This document shows, in pieces, positions 1-11,800 of a stretch of DNA of 64,000 nucleotides (position 1 is its first letter; every line of letters begins with the position of its first letter). Source of the stretch: Delphinus delphis. Its lineage: Eukaryota > Chordata > Mammalia > Artiodactyla > Delphinidae. Made by a program: the position numbers and the translations under genes. The stretch lies in the NCBI RefSeq assembly GCF_949987515.2, contig NC_082693.1, positions 19,588,994 to 19,652,993 of the forward strand. Reading direction: 5' to 3'. The notes below the pieces were generated by a model. That model worked only from the letters and a program-made list of their open reading frames with translations. It had not been told where the DNA came from and searched no databases.

Positions 1-161
1 GGAGGGTGGGAGGGAGCGAGATGCAAGAGGGAAGAGATATGGGGATATATGTATATGTATAGCTGATTCACTTTGTTATAAAGCAGAAACTAACACGCCA
101 TTGTAATGCAATTATACTCCAATAAAGATGTTAAAAATAAATAAATAAAAATTTTAAAAAA
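1..161 (+). mobile_element. L1 3' end (sense), cut by the window edge
   Basis: The 3' untranslated end of a cetartiodactyl L1 in sense orientation, with the hallmark 'agctgattcactttgttat', an AATAAA signal at about 121-126 and an A-rich tail. A SINE follows directly in the tail. The 5' side lies outside the window. Confidence 0.88.
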
Positions 162-375
162 GGGGCTTCCCTGGTGGCGCAGTGGTCGGGAGTCTGCCTG
201 CCAATGCAGGGGACACGGGTTCGTGCCCTGGTCCGGGAAGATCCCACATGCCGCGTAGGGGTTGGGCCCGTGAGCCATGGCCACTGAGCCTGCGCGTCCG
301 GAGCCTGTGCTCCGCAGCGGGAGAGGTCACAACAGTGAGATCTGGCCCGTGTACCACAAAAAAAAAAAAAAATTA
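162..375 (+). mobile_element. CHR-type SINE, short form (CHR-2-like)
   Basis: A complete tRNA-derived SINE starting GGCTTCCCTGGTGGC, with box B-like 'acgggttcgtgccctgg', the unique 'ccactgagcctgcgcgtcc' segment and a poly(A) tail. It is inserted in the A-rich tail of the L1 to its left. Diagnostic for Cetacea. Confidence 0.93.
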
Positions 376-1286
376 AAATAAAAAATTAAAATAAAAATAA
401 ATAAAGGACACCTAGAGAGATATGACAAGTAAATGCAGTAACTGATGCTTGACTTGATCCTGGATTTAAAGAGGAAAAAAAAAAGGGCTTAAAACAGCAT
501 TATTGGGACAATTAGAACATGTGGATGGACTGTATCAAATAATATTACTATATTAACATTACTCTCTTGGATGTGATGTTGTTATTGCGGTTATGTAGGA
601 AAATGTCCTAGTTCTTAATACTATTAGCCTGCAACTTACTTTCAAAAAAAAAAAAAAAGAAAAAAGAAAAGCAAAGGGGCCAGAAGTTAATAATTAAGTG
701 GAAAGTATATGAATGTTCATTGTGCTACACATTCAACGTTTTTGTAGATTTGGTATTTTTTTAAATAAAGGGAAACATTCAGAAGAATTCTATATCTCTG
801 AATAATTGTAGCATTTTTTAGATGATCAGGATATTTTCAGTTGTAACAAAGTAAAGTCAAAAACCTTCCAGGCTTATGAGTTAGATTTGCCATCATGATC
901 TATAAGTGCCTAAATGTCATAAAGAGCAGTTCTAAAACAGGTATGCCTAAACCAAAACCATCAGTTTGGGCAATGCTTTAGTTTTCAAATGGCAAAAAAG
1001 CAGTGCTTTTAAATGATACTCTTGTATCGATAAAGTGATAAATTGTAGGTATCTTTTTTATCCTACACTCTTTCCCCCTTTTGCCACTCCCTCCAATTCC
1101 TTTATTCACATTGATGTGTACTTTCATGTTGCCAAATTATTGACATAGTAAGTATTCACCAAATATTTTTAAATGAATAAATCAAGATGGGAATGTTCCT
1201 GTGTCTACATCACTCTAAATATAGATGCACTACTAAATCATCTGAAAGCATATAGAATTATCTGTTAATTTCCCATTCAGTTAATT
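376..1286. other. no recognised feature
   Basis: AT-rich intron DNA with a poly(A) run near 645. No gene, no clear repeat. Confidence 0.6.
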
Positions 1287-1299
1287 TGGGATGATTTTT

Positions 1300-1504
1300 T
1301 TTTTTTTTTTTTTTTTTTTTCCTGTACGCGGGCCTCTCACTGTTGTGGCCTCTCCCGTTGCGGAGCACAGGCTCCGGACGCGCAGGCTCAGCGGCCATGG
1401 CTCACGGGCCCAGCCGCTCCGCGGCATGTGGGATTTTCCCGGACCGGGTCATGAACCCTGCATCGGCAGGCGGACTCTCAACCACTGCACCACCAGGGAA
1501 GCCC
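1300..1504 (-). mobile_element. CHR-type SINE, short form, with target-site duplication
   Basis: Complete, reverse orientation: poly(T) at 1300-1320 and the SINE head at 1504. Flanked by the 13-base duplication TGGGATGATTTTT at 1287-1299 and 1505-1517. Low divergence and an intact tail suggest a young insertion. A 73-codon frame across it is repeat sequence. Confidence 0.95.
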
Positions 1505-1517
1505 TGGGATGATTTTT

Positions 1518-2689
1518 AAAGTGTAATCAACCCAGAGGGCCCGATGAGGTGCTGGATTGTTCAAAATATGCAAACAAAACAGTCATCAGAGTGGACAATA
1601 AATAACAGCCTTAACATGCTTCAAATGAAGAAAACCCCTAATGTACTATACCAAACTCTACAGTCTCAATGCGATGCTCTTCAGGTCCTTGAGCAGATCC
1701 AAAAGTGTTTCCTGAGGAAACTTCTGCTTTGTCTCTAAGTAGTCCTAAATCTAGAGTCAATTTAAGGACAGAGGTGGGAGTGCCCTCAATCTAGGCAAGA
1801 ATACAACTCAGTCAAGAAGTGATTGTTCCTCATCTCTTAGCAACAGCCTGAATGTAACAACTGTTATTTAAAGGAGATAGTTTAAGGGACATGTTAGCCT
1901 TTTCTTAGATCTCTGCCAGTATCCTTTCACCAGGAAATCTACATACCTGGCAAACATTAGTTTAGCTACTTATAGAAATGCCTTCCTTCACTAAGTTAGT
2001 TATCATTGAACATTCTTTCTCTTATCTAGTCTCTACTAAAAATGGCAATGTGAAGAATGCCTTATGAATCTTCTGCAGCACTTCTACTGAAGACAATTTA
2101 AGGATTCATAAAATAAATCACTCCCTTAGACATCAGGGCCCCATAAAACAATTGCGATTACTGATATAATGGTAAGTTGTTTTTTTTTTTTTTTTATCAG
2201 AACATGATAACCATGAACCTCATTGTAACTGTCAGGTAACAGAATTATTCTTCGCCAAGGTTTTAGAAATAATTCTCTTCCCTTATTTTATCTGTCTATA
2301 CATCTATACACACACTTCCATAACCATATATATGGTGTGTATAGTATATGCATAATATATAACTGCATAAAATATGTATATATTATAATACATTCTATAT
2401 AAAATATATTTAATATATTTGTATAATATGTAAAATACAAGTGATTCTGTGACATGAATATTTTATGTTTTATATTTTAATCCTTTTAGGATGTACTTGA
2501 AGTTCTAATAAATCGTGTACAAACCACTGGCTTCAACATTATTTACTAAGTACTTAATATTTATGTATTAGTCTGCAGTCCAATGTCATTTGCCATATTA
2601 TGTGAAGTATTTTTGGAATTCCTTCTACATGATTCAAATTTGTTTGAAGAAATAATGTCCACTTCTTGAGCATACTAAATGACACATGT
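1518..2689. other. no recognised feature; AT-rich low complexity at 2310-2440
   Basis: Contains a poly(T) run at about 2180 and an irregular TATA/ATAT stretch. The 64-codon plus frame at 1544 has no coding signature. Confidence 0.55.
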
Positions 2690-2870
2690 TTTCTTATTTA
2701 AGCAGCTAAATGACCTAAATTGAGGGAATTATTACAATCCCCATTTCACAGATACAGAAATTAAGGCATGGGGAGTTTATGTAATTTGCAAAACTCACAT
2801 AGCTAATAAGTGGTGAAGTTGTAGAATAAATTTTAGCAGTCTAGTTCCAAGACCCACCAGTAACTACAGC
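2690..2870 (-). mobile_element. MIR-like SINE relic
   Basis: 'atccccatttcacagatacag' and 'aactcacatagctaataagtgg' match the reverse of the MIR core. Confidence 0.6.
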
Positions 2871-3837
2871 TAGTAAGGAACAAGAAATCAAAGAAAGAAC
2901 CAGAAACCACAGCCATATCTACATCTGGAAAAAACACTTAAAAGATCCAAGACTTAAAACAGAGATCCATGGAACTCAAATCTATATTAACATATATAAG
3001 TTTAACAGTAAAACTGAAAAACCTCTGTAGTGAAACCACAAGGTTCAGCTCTGTTCCCAAATGCCTTGTTGTTTCCAGGGATCTGCAGGGTTTTTACCCG
3101 TCACATACCTGATTGAGTTTTCTACTCAAAATCACCAACACTCCTGCCTGCTACCCAACAAAATCAGTATGTCATGGCTATAAGTTAGATCAAAGGATTA
3201 ATATCATATTAATTATATCATTATTTCCCAATTCATTACAAACTTTTCCATATAAAATCACCATATAAAATGTGAACACTGACATACTCAAAAATTACGG
3301 TCAAGAAGCTTCCTGTCCAATTAAGACAGCAAAACTAATCAGATAAACTTTCTGAGTGAAGGCACTGACTGTCCATAGAGAAATTATTTCAATATATAAC
3401 GCGCTGTAAAGGACTTGGGAAAGAGATATTTGAGAAATTTTATATAGTTACACTTCTCACAGTAAGGAATTCCATCTATAATGTGCACTGAAAATTAGTA
3501 TCTATCAAAAACAGTTCCAGGTTGCCTTTACCAAGAAACCCTTTATTTAATTGCCCAGATGTCTGGATATCCACCACCTAGCATATCACTTTGTGCCATG
3601 AATGAATGAATTCATTCAGAGAGGAGAAATTAGGAGTTTATATCACAATTATTGTATGTTATTTATTTATAGTGTCTATAATTCTATAAGAGTTATTCAG
3701 CAACTAAAATGATTCCTGGCATAGTAGGTATATGAAATACATTTGTTGAATGAATGAAGACATTTCTGACACTAAAATAAATAATAATTATAAAGTTATG
3801 AAAGCACTTTATTATCGAGATCACTAGTACAATTTGA

Positions 3838-4035
3838 TGGTTAAGAGTGAGGTCTTTGGAGCTGGACTGTATGGGTTGGTACCCCAGTTCTGCCACTTAT
3901 TATCTGTGAGAAATTAGGCAACTCTTTTTGTTTCATCTTCTTCATTCATAAAATGGAGATAAGATTTCTGTGAGGCTAAGATTTCTGTGAGGCTGTCTGG
4001 CACATAATAGATACACACTGAATGTAACTGCTATC
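3838..4035 (+). mobile_element. MIR-like SINE relic with a 20-base local duplication
   Basis: 'ggagctggactgtatgggttg', 'ctgccacttattatctgtgag', 'cataaaatggagataag' follow the MIR core in sense. TAAGATTTCTGTGAGGCT occurs twice in tandem at about 3960-3996. Confidence 0.65.
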
Positions 4036-4531
4036 TTTATACCTATAGAGAAAGAGCTTGGATCACATGTTGTGGGTCAGGTTTAGAAACTGGGAGTAGT
4101 ATCAGCTGGGATGCAAAAGGAGGTTTTCCTACTCAACCACAAACTTCTTTAAACCCAGTGAAGAAACTACAGATACACTGCACTTCATAAAAGTAAATAC
4201 AATTGTACCTTTCAAACATATAATCTCTAAAATAACCTAAACGATCCCTAAGCAAACATCTTCTTTCCCACTGTAACTCCACAGAAGTTGGGAGAAACTG
4301 ACAATATTCATTGGGTAAATGATACAAGCATCTGTGCAAGTCAGTGTCACTATGAGGGCTTTTCTAAAAGTGATAAAATTTCACCTTCTTGTAGAGGAAA
4401 GCTAAGAAGGAAGACAGTTAATAAAAATTTAAGTCTTTGTGACACATTGCGACCCTGCTGAGCTGTGAACTACTCGAATCTAGACACAGATAGAAGTTTT
4501 AATTTCCCTCCCTTCACATTAAAGGATAAAA

Positions 4532-4868
4532 GAGCGCCATCCAATAGAAATATAATGTGAGCCACAAATATGAGCCACATATGTAATTTGAAGTTTTCAA
4601 GTTGCCTCACTAAAAAAGTAAAAAGAAACAGGTGAAAATAACTTTAATCACATTTCATTGAAGCCAATATATCCAAATATTATCATTTCAACACATAACC
4701 GGTATTTAAGAAATCTCAGTAAGGTATTTTACATTCTTCCTTTCAAACTAAGTCTTCAAAAATCCAGTGTGTATCTTGTACTTAGAGCAGATCTCAATTC
4801 AGATCAGCCTCCTGTCAAGTGCTCAATAGTGGCATGTGGCTAGTGGCTACCATATGGGAAAGCACAGG
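4532..4868 (+). mobile_element. hAT-like non-autonomous DNA transposon (MER class)
   Basis: Begins 'gcgccatccaatagaaat' and ends 'gtggctaccatatgggaaagcac', inverted ends related to the hAT-type 'ctgtccaatag' pair. Body text 'aaaaagaaacaggtgaaaata' and 'caagtgctcaatagtggcat' is shared with 49318-49862. Family name not assigned. Confidence 0.65.
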
Positions 4869-4869
4869 T

Positions 4870-7254
4870 ATATGGGGATTCTGAGAACATTTCTTTCTAC
4901 TTTTCACTAAATCATGTACTTCTTCCCCAAAAGCTAAAAAGGTCTCAATATATCTACGGTAATTCATACGGTGTGGACAAATCAATAAGCTAACACGTTC
5001 TAATAGCTCAATTTTCCTAATATTTAAAATACAAAATATACTTCAGATAAGGAAAATACGTCAAATTACTTAGCCCAAAATTCAATTTTTGCTTACAGTG
5101 TCCTAAGTACCAGACTATAATAGCTCTTGCCACCTACTCTATAAATTTACAAACTTCTAGTGTATAATATTTGCCAATATTCTTTTATTGAGAATTTCTC
5201 CCATAACTTTAAAGTAAATGAAATGGGTCAAATAATCAGATTTTGCTTATAGTTTGCTGTCTATAGCATGATTTTCCCTTACTGAACTAGTGATGAGACA
5301 GTACAGGTCTGATTTAATACTATAAATTCAGAACAAATGGAAAAGCATTAAAATCAGAAGTGCTTCTGGACCATTAACTTCCATGCTGATTTGACATGCG
5401 CCTCAGTACTCAGGCAACAGACTCAGGAATATAACCTATTCCTAAAGCAAACAGTATTTTATCTCATAACCATCTGGGGCGCTCCTCGGAAGGGCCACTT
5501 GCATAGTGCTGTCTGGTATATTTTAATATCCTAAGACCTACTTTAGCGAAACCCATTTTGCTAGGAAAAGACGACTGACATAGAAGAGATTATGGAGAGA
5601 ACAAAATTTTGGCTGAGGCCCTTGCTTTCATTATTTAGCTGAGGAAAATCATTGGTTATATACGCTTTCAAAATCCTATGGTTTTTCTAAGGTACCAATA
5701 AAAGTGATACCATTCATAACATGGACAGTGGTCTCTTTCATATATCGCCTATAGTCGCAAACTTAAGTGCCAAGCAGATGGTTGAAATCTGTTTCGTATA
5801 AAATGTGCGCTTTTTTCCCCCAACTGTGTTCTTTGTATTCATATTCAGCCTAGGTTTGAGCCATCAAAACACTGGCACTATGTCGATCATTAGCAGCATT
5901 TTAGACAACTGGCAAATAAGGTATTCACTGTTCTCCACAAAATGTTCAGCTAATATTTCCCAGATGTATAATTAAGGCAAAAGATCATCTTCTTAAATTG
6001 GTATCAGCACTTGGGATGGCTTCTGGCTTCCAAGAGATACTATCAGTGGAAAACAATTTTATATCAAAAATAAGGGTTCTGTTTCTGGGGTGCTTTTGTT
6101 TGCTTGTTATACAGCTGCCCATAAAAAGAAATCTATAAATTTCCCCAGGCTTCACCTCCTGTCTAAAGGAATAGGTAGCTAATACAAAATGAGTCATGTT
6201 ACTTTTACTATGCAAATCTATGATTTGCATAGATAAGTTTCTTCAAGTTATTTAATATTTTCTAATTTTCAAAATATTTGTACAAATATTACTTTAAAAA
6301 TCAACAGTGTGTGACTTTTTAATAGAAAATCACTTTTTTGTTGCCCAATAATTTGTTCTATACAATGATTCATTTTTATGATTATACACAAATAAATGAA
6401 TTTTAATTTGCATAGGTTAGAGCATAGGAATATGTTAAAGCAGCAAATTCGTTACTTAAATACTTGATATATGGATTCATGCAAAAACAACTTTTGGTGT
6501 ATCAGATTTCCTACATATAAAATGGGAAGAGATGTGCTTTTAGGATATTTCATAATTAGCAGTAAGCAGTCAGAAGAAACTATAGCTATATTGTTGCTAT
6601 TTAGGTACAAGTTACCTGGGATCAATAATCATAAGTGCATTTAAAACAATTATAGTTGTATTAACTACAAATTTTAAAAAAGTAAGTCAATAAGCTTCTT
6701 ATGGGTTTTTTTATATGCCAAAATAATTTTCAAATATCAAACAAAAATATATAATTTTCATTGAAGTTCTGACCATTTTATATTTGTCAAGAATTAAACC
6801 TAGTTTTCAAAGTTTGAATTCAGTGGCTTGCATTAAGAGATATCCAAATACTTTTATAAATTTTACTAAGTTTAAGATGCCTCATTAGCATCAGAGGATA
6901 ATTTGATACTCATTTTAAAGCCCATTTTATAGACGCATGACTGAAACCCCCCAAATTTAAATGACTTGTACATCACAAAGTTTTAATTCTTGATTTAGAA
7001 ACTGTAGGAACATATGCCAACTTTGTATATCACTAAATTCTGGATTATAAAATATATTAGCAGTAAGTTGCCCAACTGGGATGACTTCCAGATTTTCTTT
7101 CTTGTTTAACAGTAGGAAATTTGCACATTTTCCTCCCTCTAAATGTAGTTCTGGTTCAATAAGGCTCTCTTGTACTTCTTTTTTTTTTTAAACAATCTTT
7201 ATACCTGTACCACGAGAATAAGAGAATAACACCCATTCCTTATTCCTAAATTAA
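4870..7254. other. no recognised feature
   Basis: AT-rich intron DNA. An 81-codon minus frame at 5985-6230 shows no recognisable motif and is probably chance. Confidence 0.55.
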
Positions 7255-7390
7255 AAAGAGGGAGGGAGGTTCAAGAGGGAGGGGATATACGTATACACAG
7301 AGCTAATTCACTTCGTTGTACAGCAGAAAGTAACACAACATCGTAAAGCAATTTTACCCCAATAAAAAAAATTAATAAATAAAAGTTTTT
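7255..7390 (+). mobile_element. L1 3' end fragment (sense)
   Basis: Resembles the L1 3' end at 1-161: 'agctaattcacttcgttgta', 'aagcaattttaccccaataaa' and an A-rich tail. More diverged and only about 135 bp. Confidence 0.78.
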
Positions 7391-8654
7391 AAATTTAAAA
7401 AACAGTATTCTGTGTAGCACAGTTTGATAAATACTTCTCTTTAGCAATGTTTCATATTTATTGTTATAAAATGTAAAACAAGGATTATGCTCAGAAGAGA
7501 AATATATTATCATCTAACTCAATTTGTGTATACTTAGAAAAAAGAAATCTGCAATAAATTTTGAAAAATACTGTAGGAAAAGAATAGAATAAAAAATTCT
7601 ACATCATAATTATTAAGCAAAGAATTAATTTTAACACACAGTACGTTCCTACGCTAACTCAAATATACGAATCTATACTTAAAACTTACAGCTAATGTGT
7701 ACAGGGACTTACTGATACCACAGTCATATTTTCAAAGTATAGATAATACGGAAGGTCATTGGATATGTAGTCAAAGATTATGTTACTGATGGTATAACTA
7801 CACTTTTTTTCAAGCACTGGGTTTTAAATAAAGCATGCAATCTGCCAAACGTAAGATATTAGCAGTATGTGAAGCCTGCCCTCTCAGATTATATAGCTTT
7901 TTATTGCATCTTTCATTGGTTGTTCCTCTACTTCTTGCTTCATAGGGTTTAACATTTCTCTTTAGATTGCCAACTATTAGTGCATATTAGATCGGCTGGC
8001 CTGATGCTAATGCTAATAGTTACCTAATTTATGTTGAGAACCACTTAAAATTTTTCTTTGGACTACCTGTTTGTAATCTTAGTTGATCTTGCCACTTTCC
8101 GGGCCAATGTTTTATTTATTCATATAAAGACATACAATGTCCAGAGCCCCCCTGTTGTCCTAATGCTCTACTGTCTAGTCTTTTTTTTTTTTTAATTCCA
8201 TCTTATCTTTATAAATAGACTTTCAGCTCTTTGACCTAATATGCCACTCTCTTGCTTTTCATATTCCCCCACAGTGCCTTGTTTAGCAATCCATATATAA
8301 TGTATTTTTCACAATATTTGTAATAGTTGAGGATAGGGATCTGATGCACCTGAGAGTTTCAAACACATAGAATGTGAATCTTATCTTTCGAAACACTTAG
8401 ATTCAAAATAGTTCATAGCAATTTGAGCACTTAATCCTGAGTAAGAATTATACATAGTACTTAGATTTAAAACTCCTAAAATATACTATGGTTACATGTT
8501 CCTGCCCAACACCACTCCACTGAGAGGGAAACTGAGAAGTGATTCCACATGTTAAAGGCTGGTTGTATAATATATTCTGTCTCCAAATAGATGCATAAAT
8601 GTAAGAATCCTGACCACTAGAGTGAGGAGCTAGGAATCTTTCAAATGTATTTCA

Positions 8655-8830
8655 AAGTGATGAAATTTTAGACTTGAGAGATTTTAGAGATTATCTAGCC
8701 CACCTTCGAATTTTACAGATGCACACGCTAAGACCCCAAATCTCTTCTCAGTATGCAGGGAAGAACTGGATCTTGAGATCCTACACCCAGCTACTAACAC
8801 TTTCTTATTAGGTTATACTTCCAAAGACAA
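8655..8830 (-). mobile_element. MIR-like SINE relic
   Basis: 'gagattatctagcccacc', 'attttacagatgcacacgc' and 'tacacccagctactaac' resemble the reversed MIR/MIR3 core. Confidence 0.5.
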
Positions 8831-11800
8831 ATCAATGAAGATATTGACAAATGTAAATTTTTACCAAAAAAGAGGAGATTGTTCTATGCTTTAGGAGAAA
8901 TACTAAAAATCCACCAAAAACCTGCCATTTTATATGTATGCCTTAATATTCTAACACTTAAATTTCTAATCTCAACCCCAAATCTCAAATATCCCCAAAT
9001 GTAACTCAGGCGTATCTTGATTTAGCCTTCTTGAATGCAAATTTTCCATTAAATATGAACTCCAATACCACCTTCAGATTTTTAAAGCTGAATATTATTA
9101 TATGTCCCTATAGCTCATGTCATAAGATTCTGTGCTGCAAATGAGAAAGTGGGAATGAACTTTGTTTCTATTTCTATGAAATATTTCTTCCTTTCAAGAT
9201 TTTCTCCCCAAAACTGCAGCTTCATCAGGATTTGGTATGATTTATTCAAAATCAACTTATTCAAAATTTCATTACCCTCTAAGCGAAAAAGTTTCTCCTA
9301 AATTCCAAACTTTTGTATGTGTGTATGTGTATAACTATTTCATTCCCCAAAATAAATTCTTCACATAACTCTTAGCGACACCCAATTATCTTTTAATTTA
9401 CTTTTGAAAGTCTATATAGTCTGCTCCTTTACTTTGTTCCTTAAATTGATTATCAGGAGCTTCTGGATGCCTTTCTTTCTCTAGAAGAATGCTTTTAAAG
9501 CATTCAATATTCCTAAACTGTTTATAGGTCAAATTAGATCCGTTTTATTCTTCCAGTAATGCTAAAATTTTTAGAAACGATTACACTACCACATTTACAT
9601 CCCACAGCCCTTAGGGCTCTCAAAACAATACATTTTCCTGTGTTTCCCAAATGCTAATTATGTTTAGGACTGGAGAGAAATAGAAGTTCTGGTCTCAGAA
9701 ATAGCATTCATTGTTATCTTTGTTTTTCCATCCCAAGGTGTTCTGTTTGATTAATGGGACTTTGCATACTACATAGAAGTTTTCTTCGCATCCTGATAAT
9801 ACTATGGGGGAGATGACAATCTGAATCTGATATTGTATATTCAGTTAGCACTCATTCAAGGTCAAAGTTAATGAATTAGTGAATGAATCAGAAATTGAAG
9901 TTTGATTACCAGTTCACTCCTTTCACTACACATTATCCTAACAAATCTTCAACATAGATCCCTTGTAGTGCTGATAAAAAAGAAGAAATATTGGCATTAA
10001 TTTTATGACATCTTCCTGCAAACGCTTCTCAAACATATTACGAAACTCGACAGCAAATTTTTTAAATGGGGGTTGAAACAAAAGGACATCGAGAAACAAG
10101 TTTTAAAAAAGTCTTTGGACTTTGTAAATTATTGCCCAACAAACTGGCTCAGGGTAAATAACCCAAAGGAAGAATTGTAAGCAAACAAGTAATACCTTGA
10201 CTCCAGAATTAGAATAAAAATGTTTTAGATCTTCATCAAGCAACCTATATTAACTGTGAATGAAAAATTAATAGCATAAATAAAACCTCACTTTTTCATT
10301 TTGTGTTCTCTTATGTGAAGACATATTTTTCATTTTCACTGTGTTTCTTTTTCATTAGGATGCTCTTTTATTAGATAAAAATTGTTTAAAATGACAAATC
10401 AACAGATCATATTTGCAAGTTTCACAACCAACTCTCAAACAACCTACCCCCTTGGTACCATCATCCCAATTCACATAAAAACAGAAAACAAAACCCAAAT
10501 CAGTACTAAAGTAAATAATTTACTACATTTAAAATAAATTTTGATTAAAAATATACCAAGAAAACAAGATTTGGGCCTGTGTCCTATTTTACTACTAGAT
10601 TAAAAAATACACCAACAAGCAAAGCAGGTTAACTCTTTCCTTTCTTTCTCAGTGATGTTCCTGAAGCCCTAAAAGAGAGGACACATCCTTTATGGAATTG
10701 CTGCTCAGCGTCCCAACTGGTCTAACTCTCTTAAAGTGCCAATATAAAAAGCTTATAAGGTTTCAAGGGTGCCTTTTCTTTGGCCCTATACGGCAAATTT
10801 CATTTCTTCATATTACATCTACTCTCAATGCATCTGATACTCAGGTTTAAATGTCACAGAAATGACTGGGATGGAGAGGGGAGGCACGTGTGCATAGAAC
10901 ATAATAAAAGCCTATGCAGCTCTACAATGAGAAATATTAAAAATGAAGCTACTAATACATTTTTAAGAAACATCCTATCTTCTGTTTTTTTAACATTTTC
11001 TCTTCGAAAAAACACATTCTTTCAAAGATGTGAAGAGCAGAAATAGAAACACTGTTACATATGAAAGTTTCAAGGGATTTGCTGCCAGCAGCTTTTCTTT
11101 ATAGTGTTCCTCTTACCTACAGTATGTGTTGGCACTGGCAGGTAGCCCTAATTCGTTAGTAGCCAAATTATTTTTGTCCCTGAAGTACGAGAAATCTCCA
11201 TAGCACATGAATGAGACATGGTTTACTAGTTTACACACATCTTTATAACTCCAAGAAACCAAAACTCATTCACAAATGCTTTCATTTCAGCTGAGAGAAG
11301 GGCTGCAGAATACTACAGCTACCTACTTTGAATTCCTGGTCCCCATTCTCCACGAGAAGACAAATAGAAAAAAACCTTTTACACTTCCATAAAGAACTTT
11401 GGTCCTTAATGCAAGAAAAATAAACAGCTTTCTGCTCACCATACTCCACATTTCATCTAAGCCAAAATAGTTCAGTAGAAGGCATTAAGAAAAAACGTCA
11501 TTTAGTAATAAACCTAAATGTCTCCAGATAAAAATTCGTCACGACAGCATAGTAGGTTTAGATAACGTGGTCCACAATAGTTAGCATCCTCTTACTGCAT
11601 GATCACCAACTACATTTATATAGTGCTGTACCACCTTCACTAACTCATAGAGAAAATAGGAAGCAGACATAAGCAACACTCAGAAATAAACATATAACAC
11701 AAGTGATGATTCAGCTATAGCAAGAAATCTCTGAATTCTGAGGCAAGACGAAAGTAAATGCATTAATACTAAACAGCCAAGTGACTGAAATGTCACTTAG

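Noticed and set aside
162..375. Functional tRNA gene (box B-like 'gggttcgtgccc')
   Set aside because: It is the tRNA-derived head of a SINE with a long non-tRNA body and poly(A) tail. No tRNA cloverleaf.
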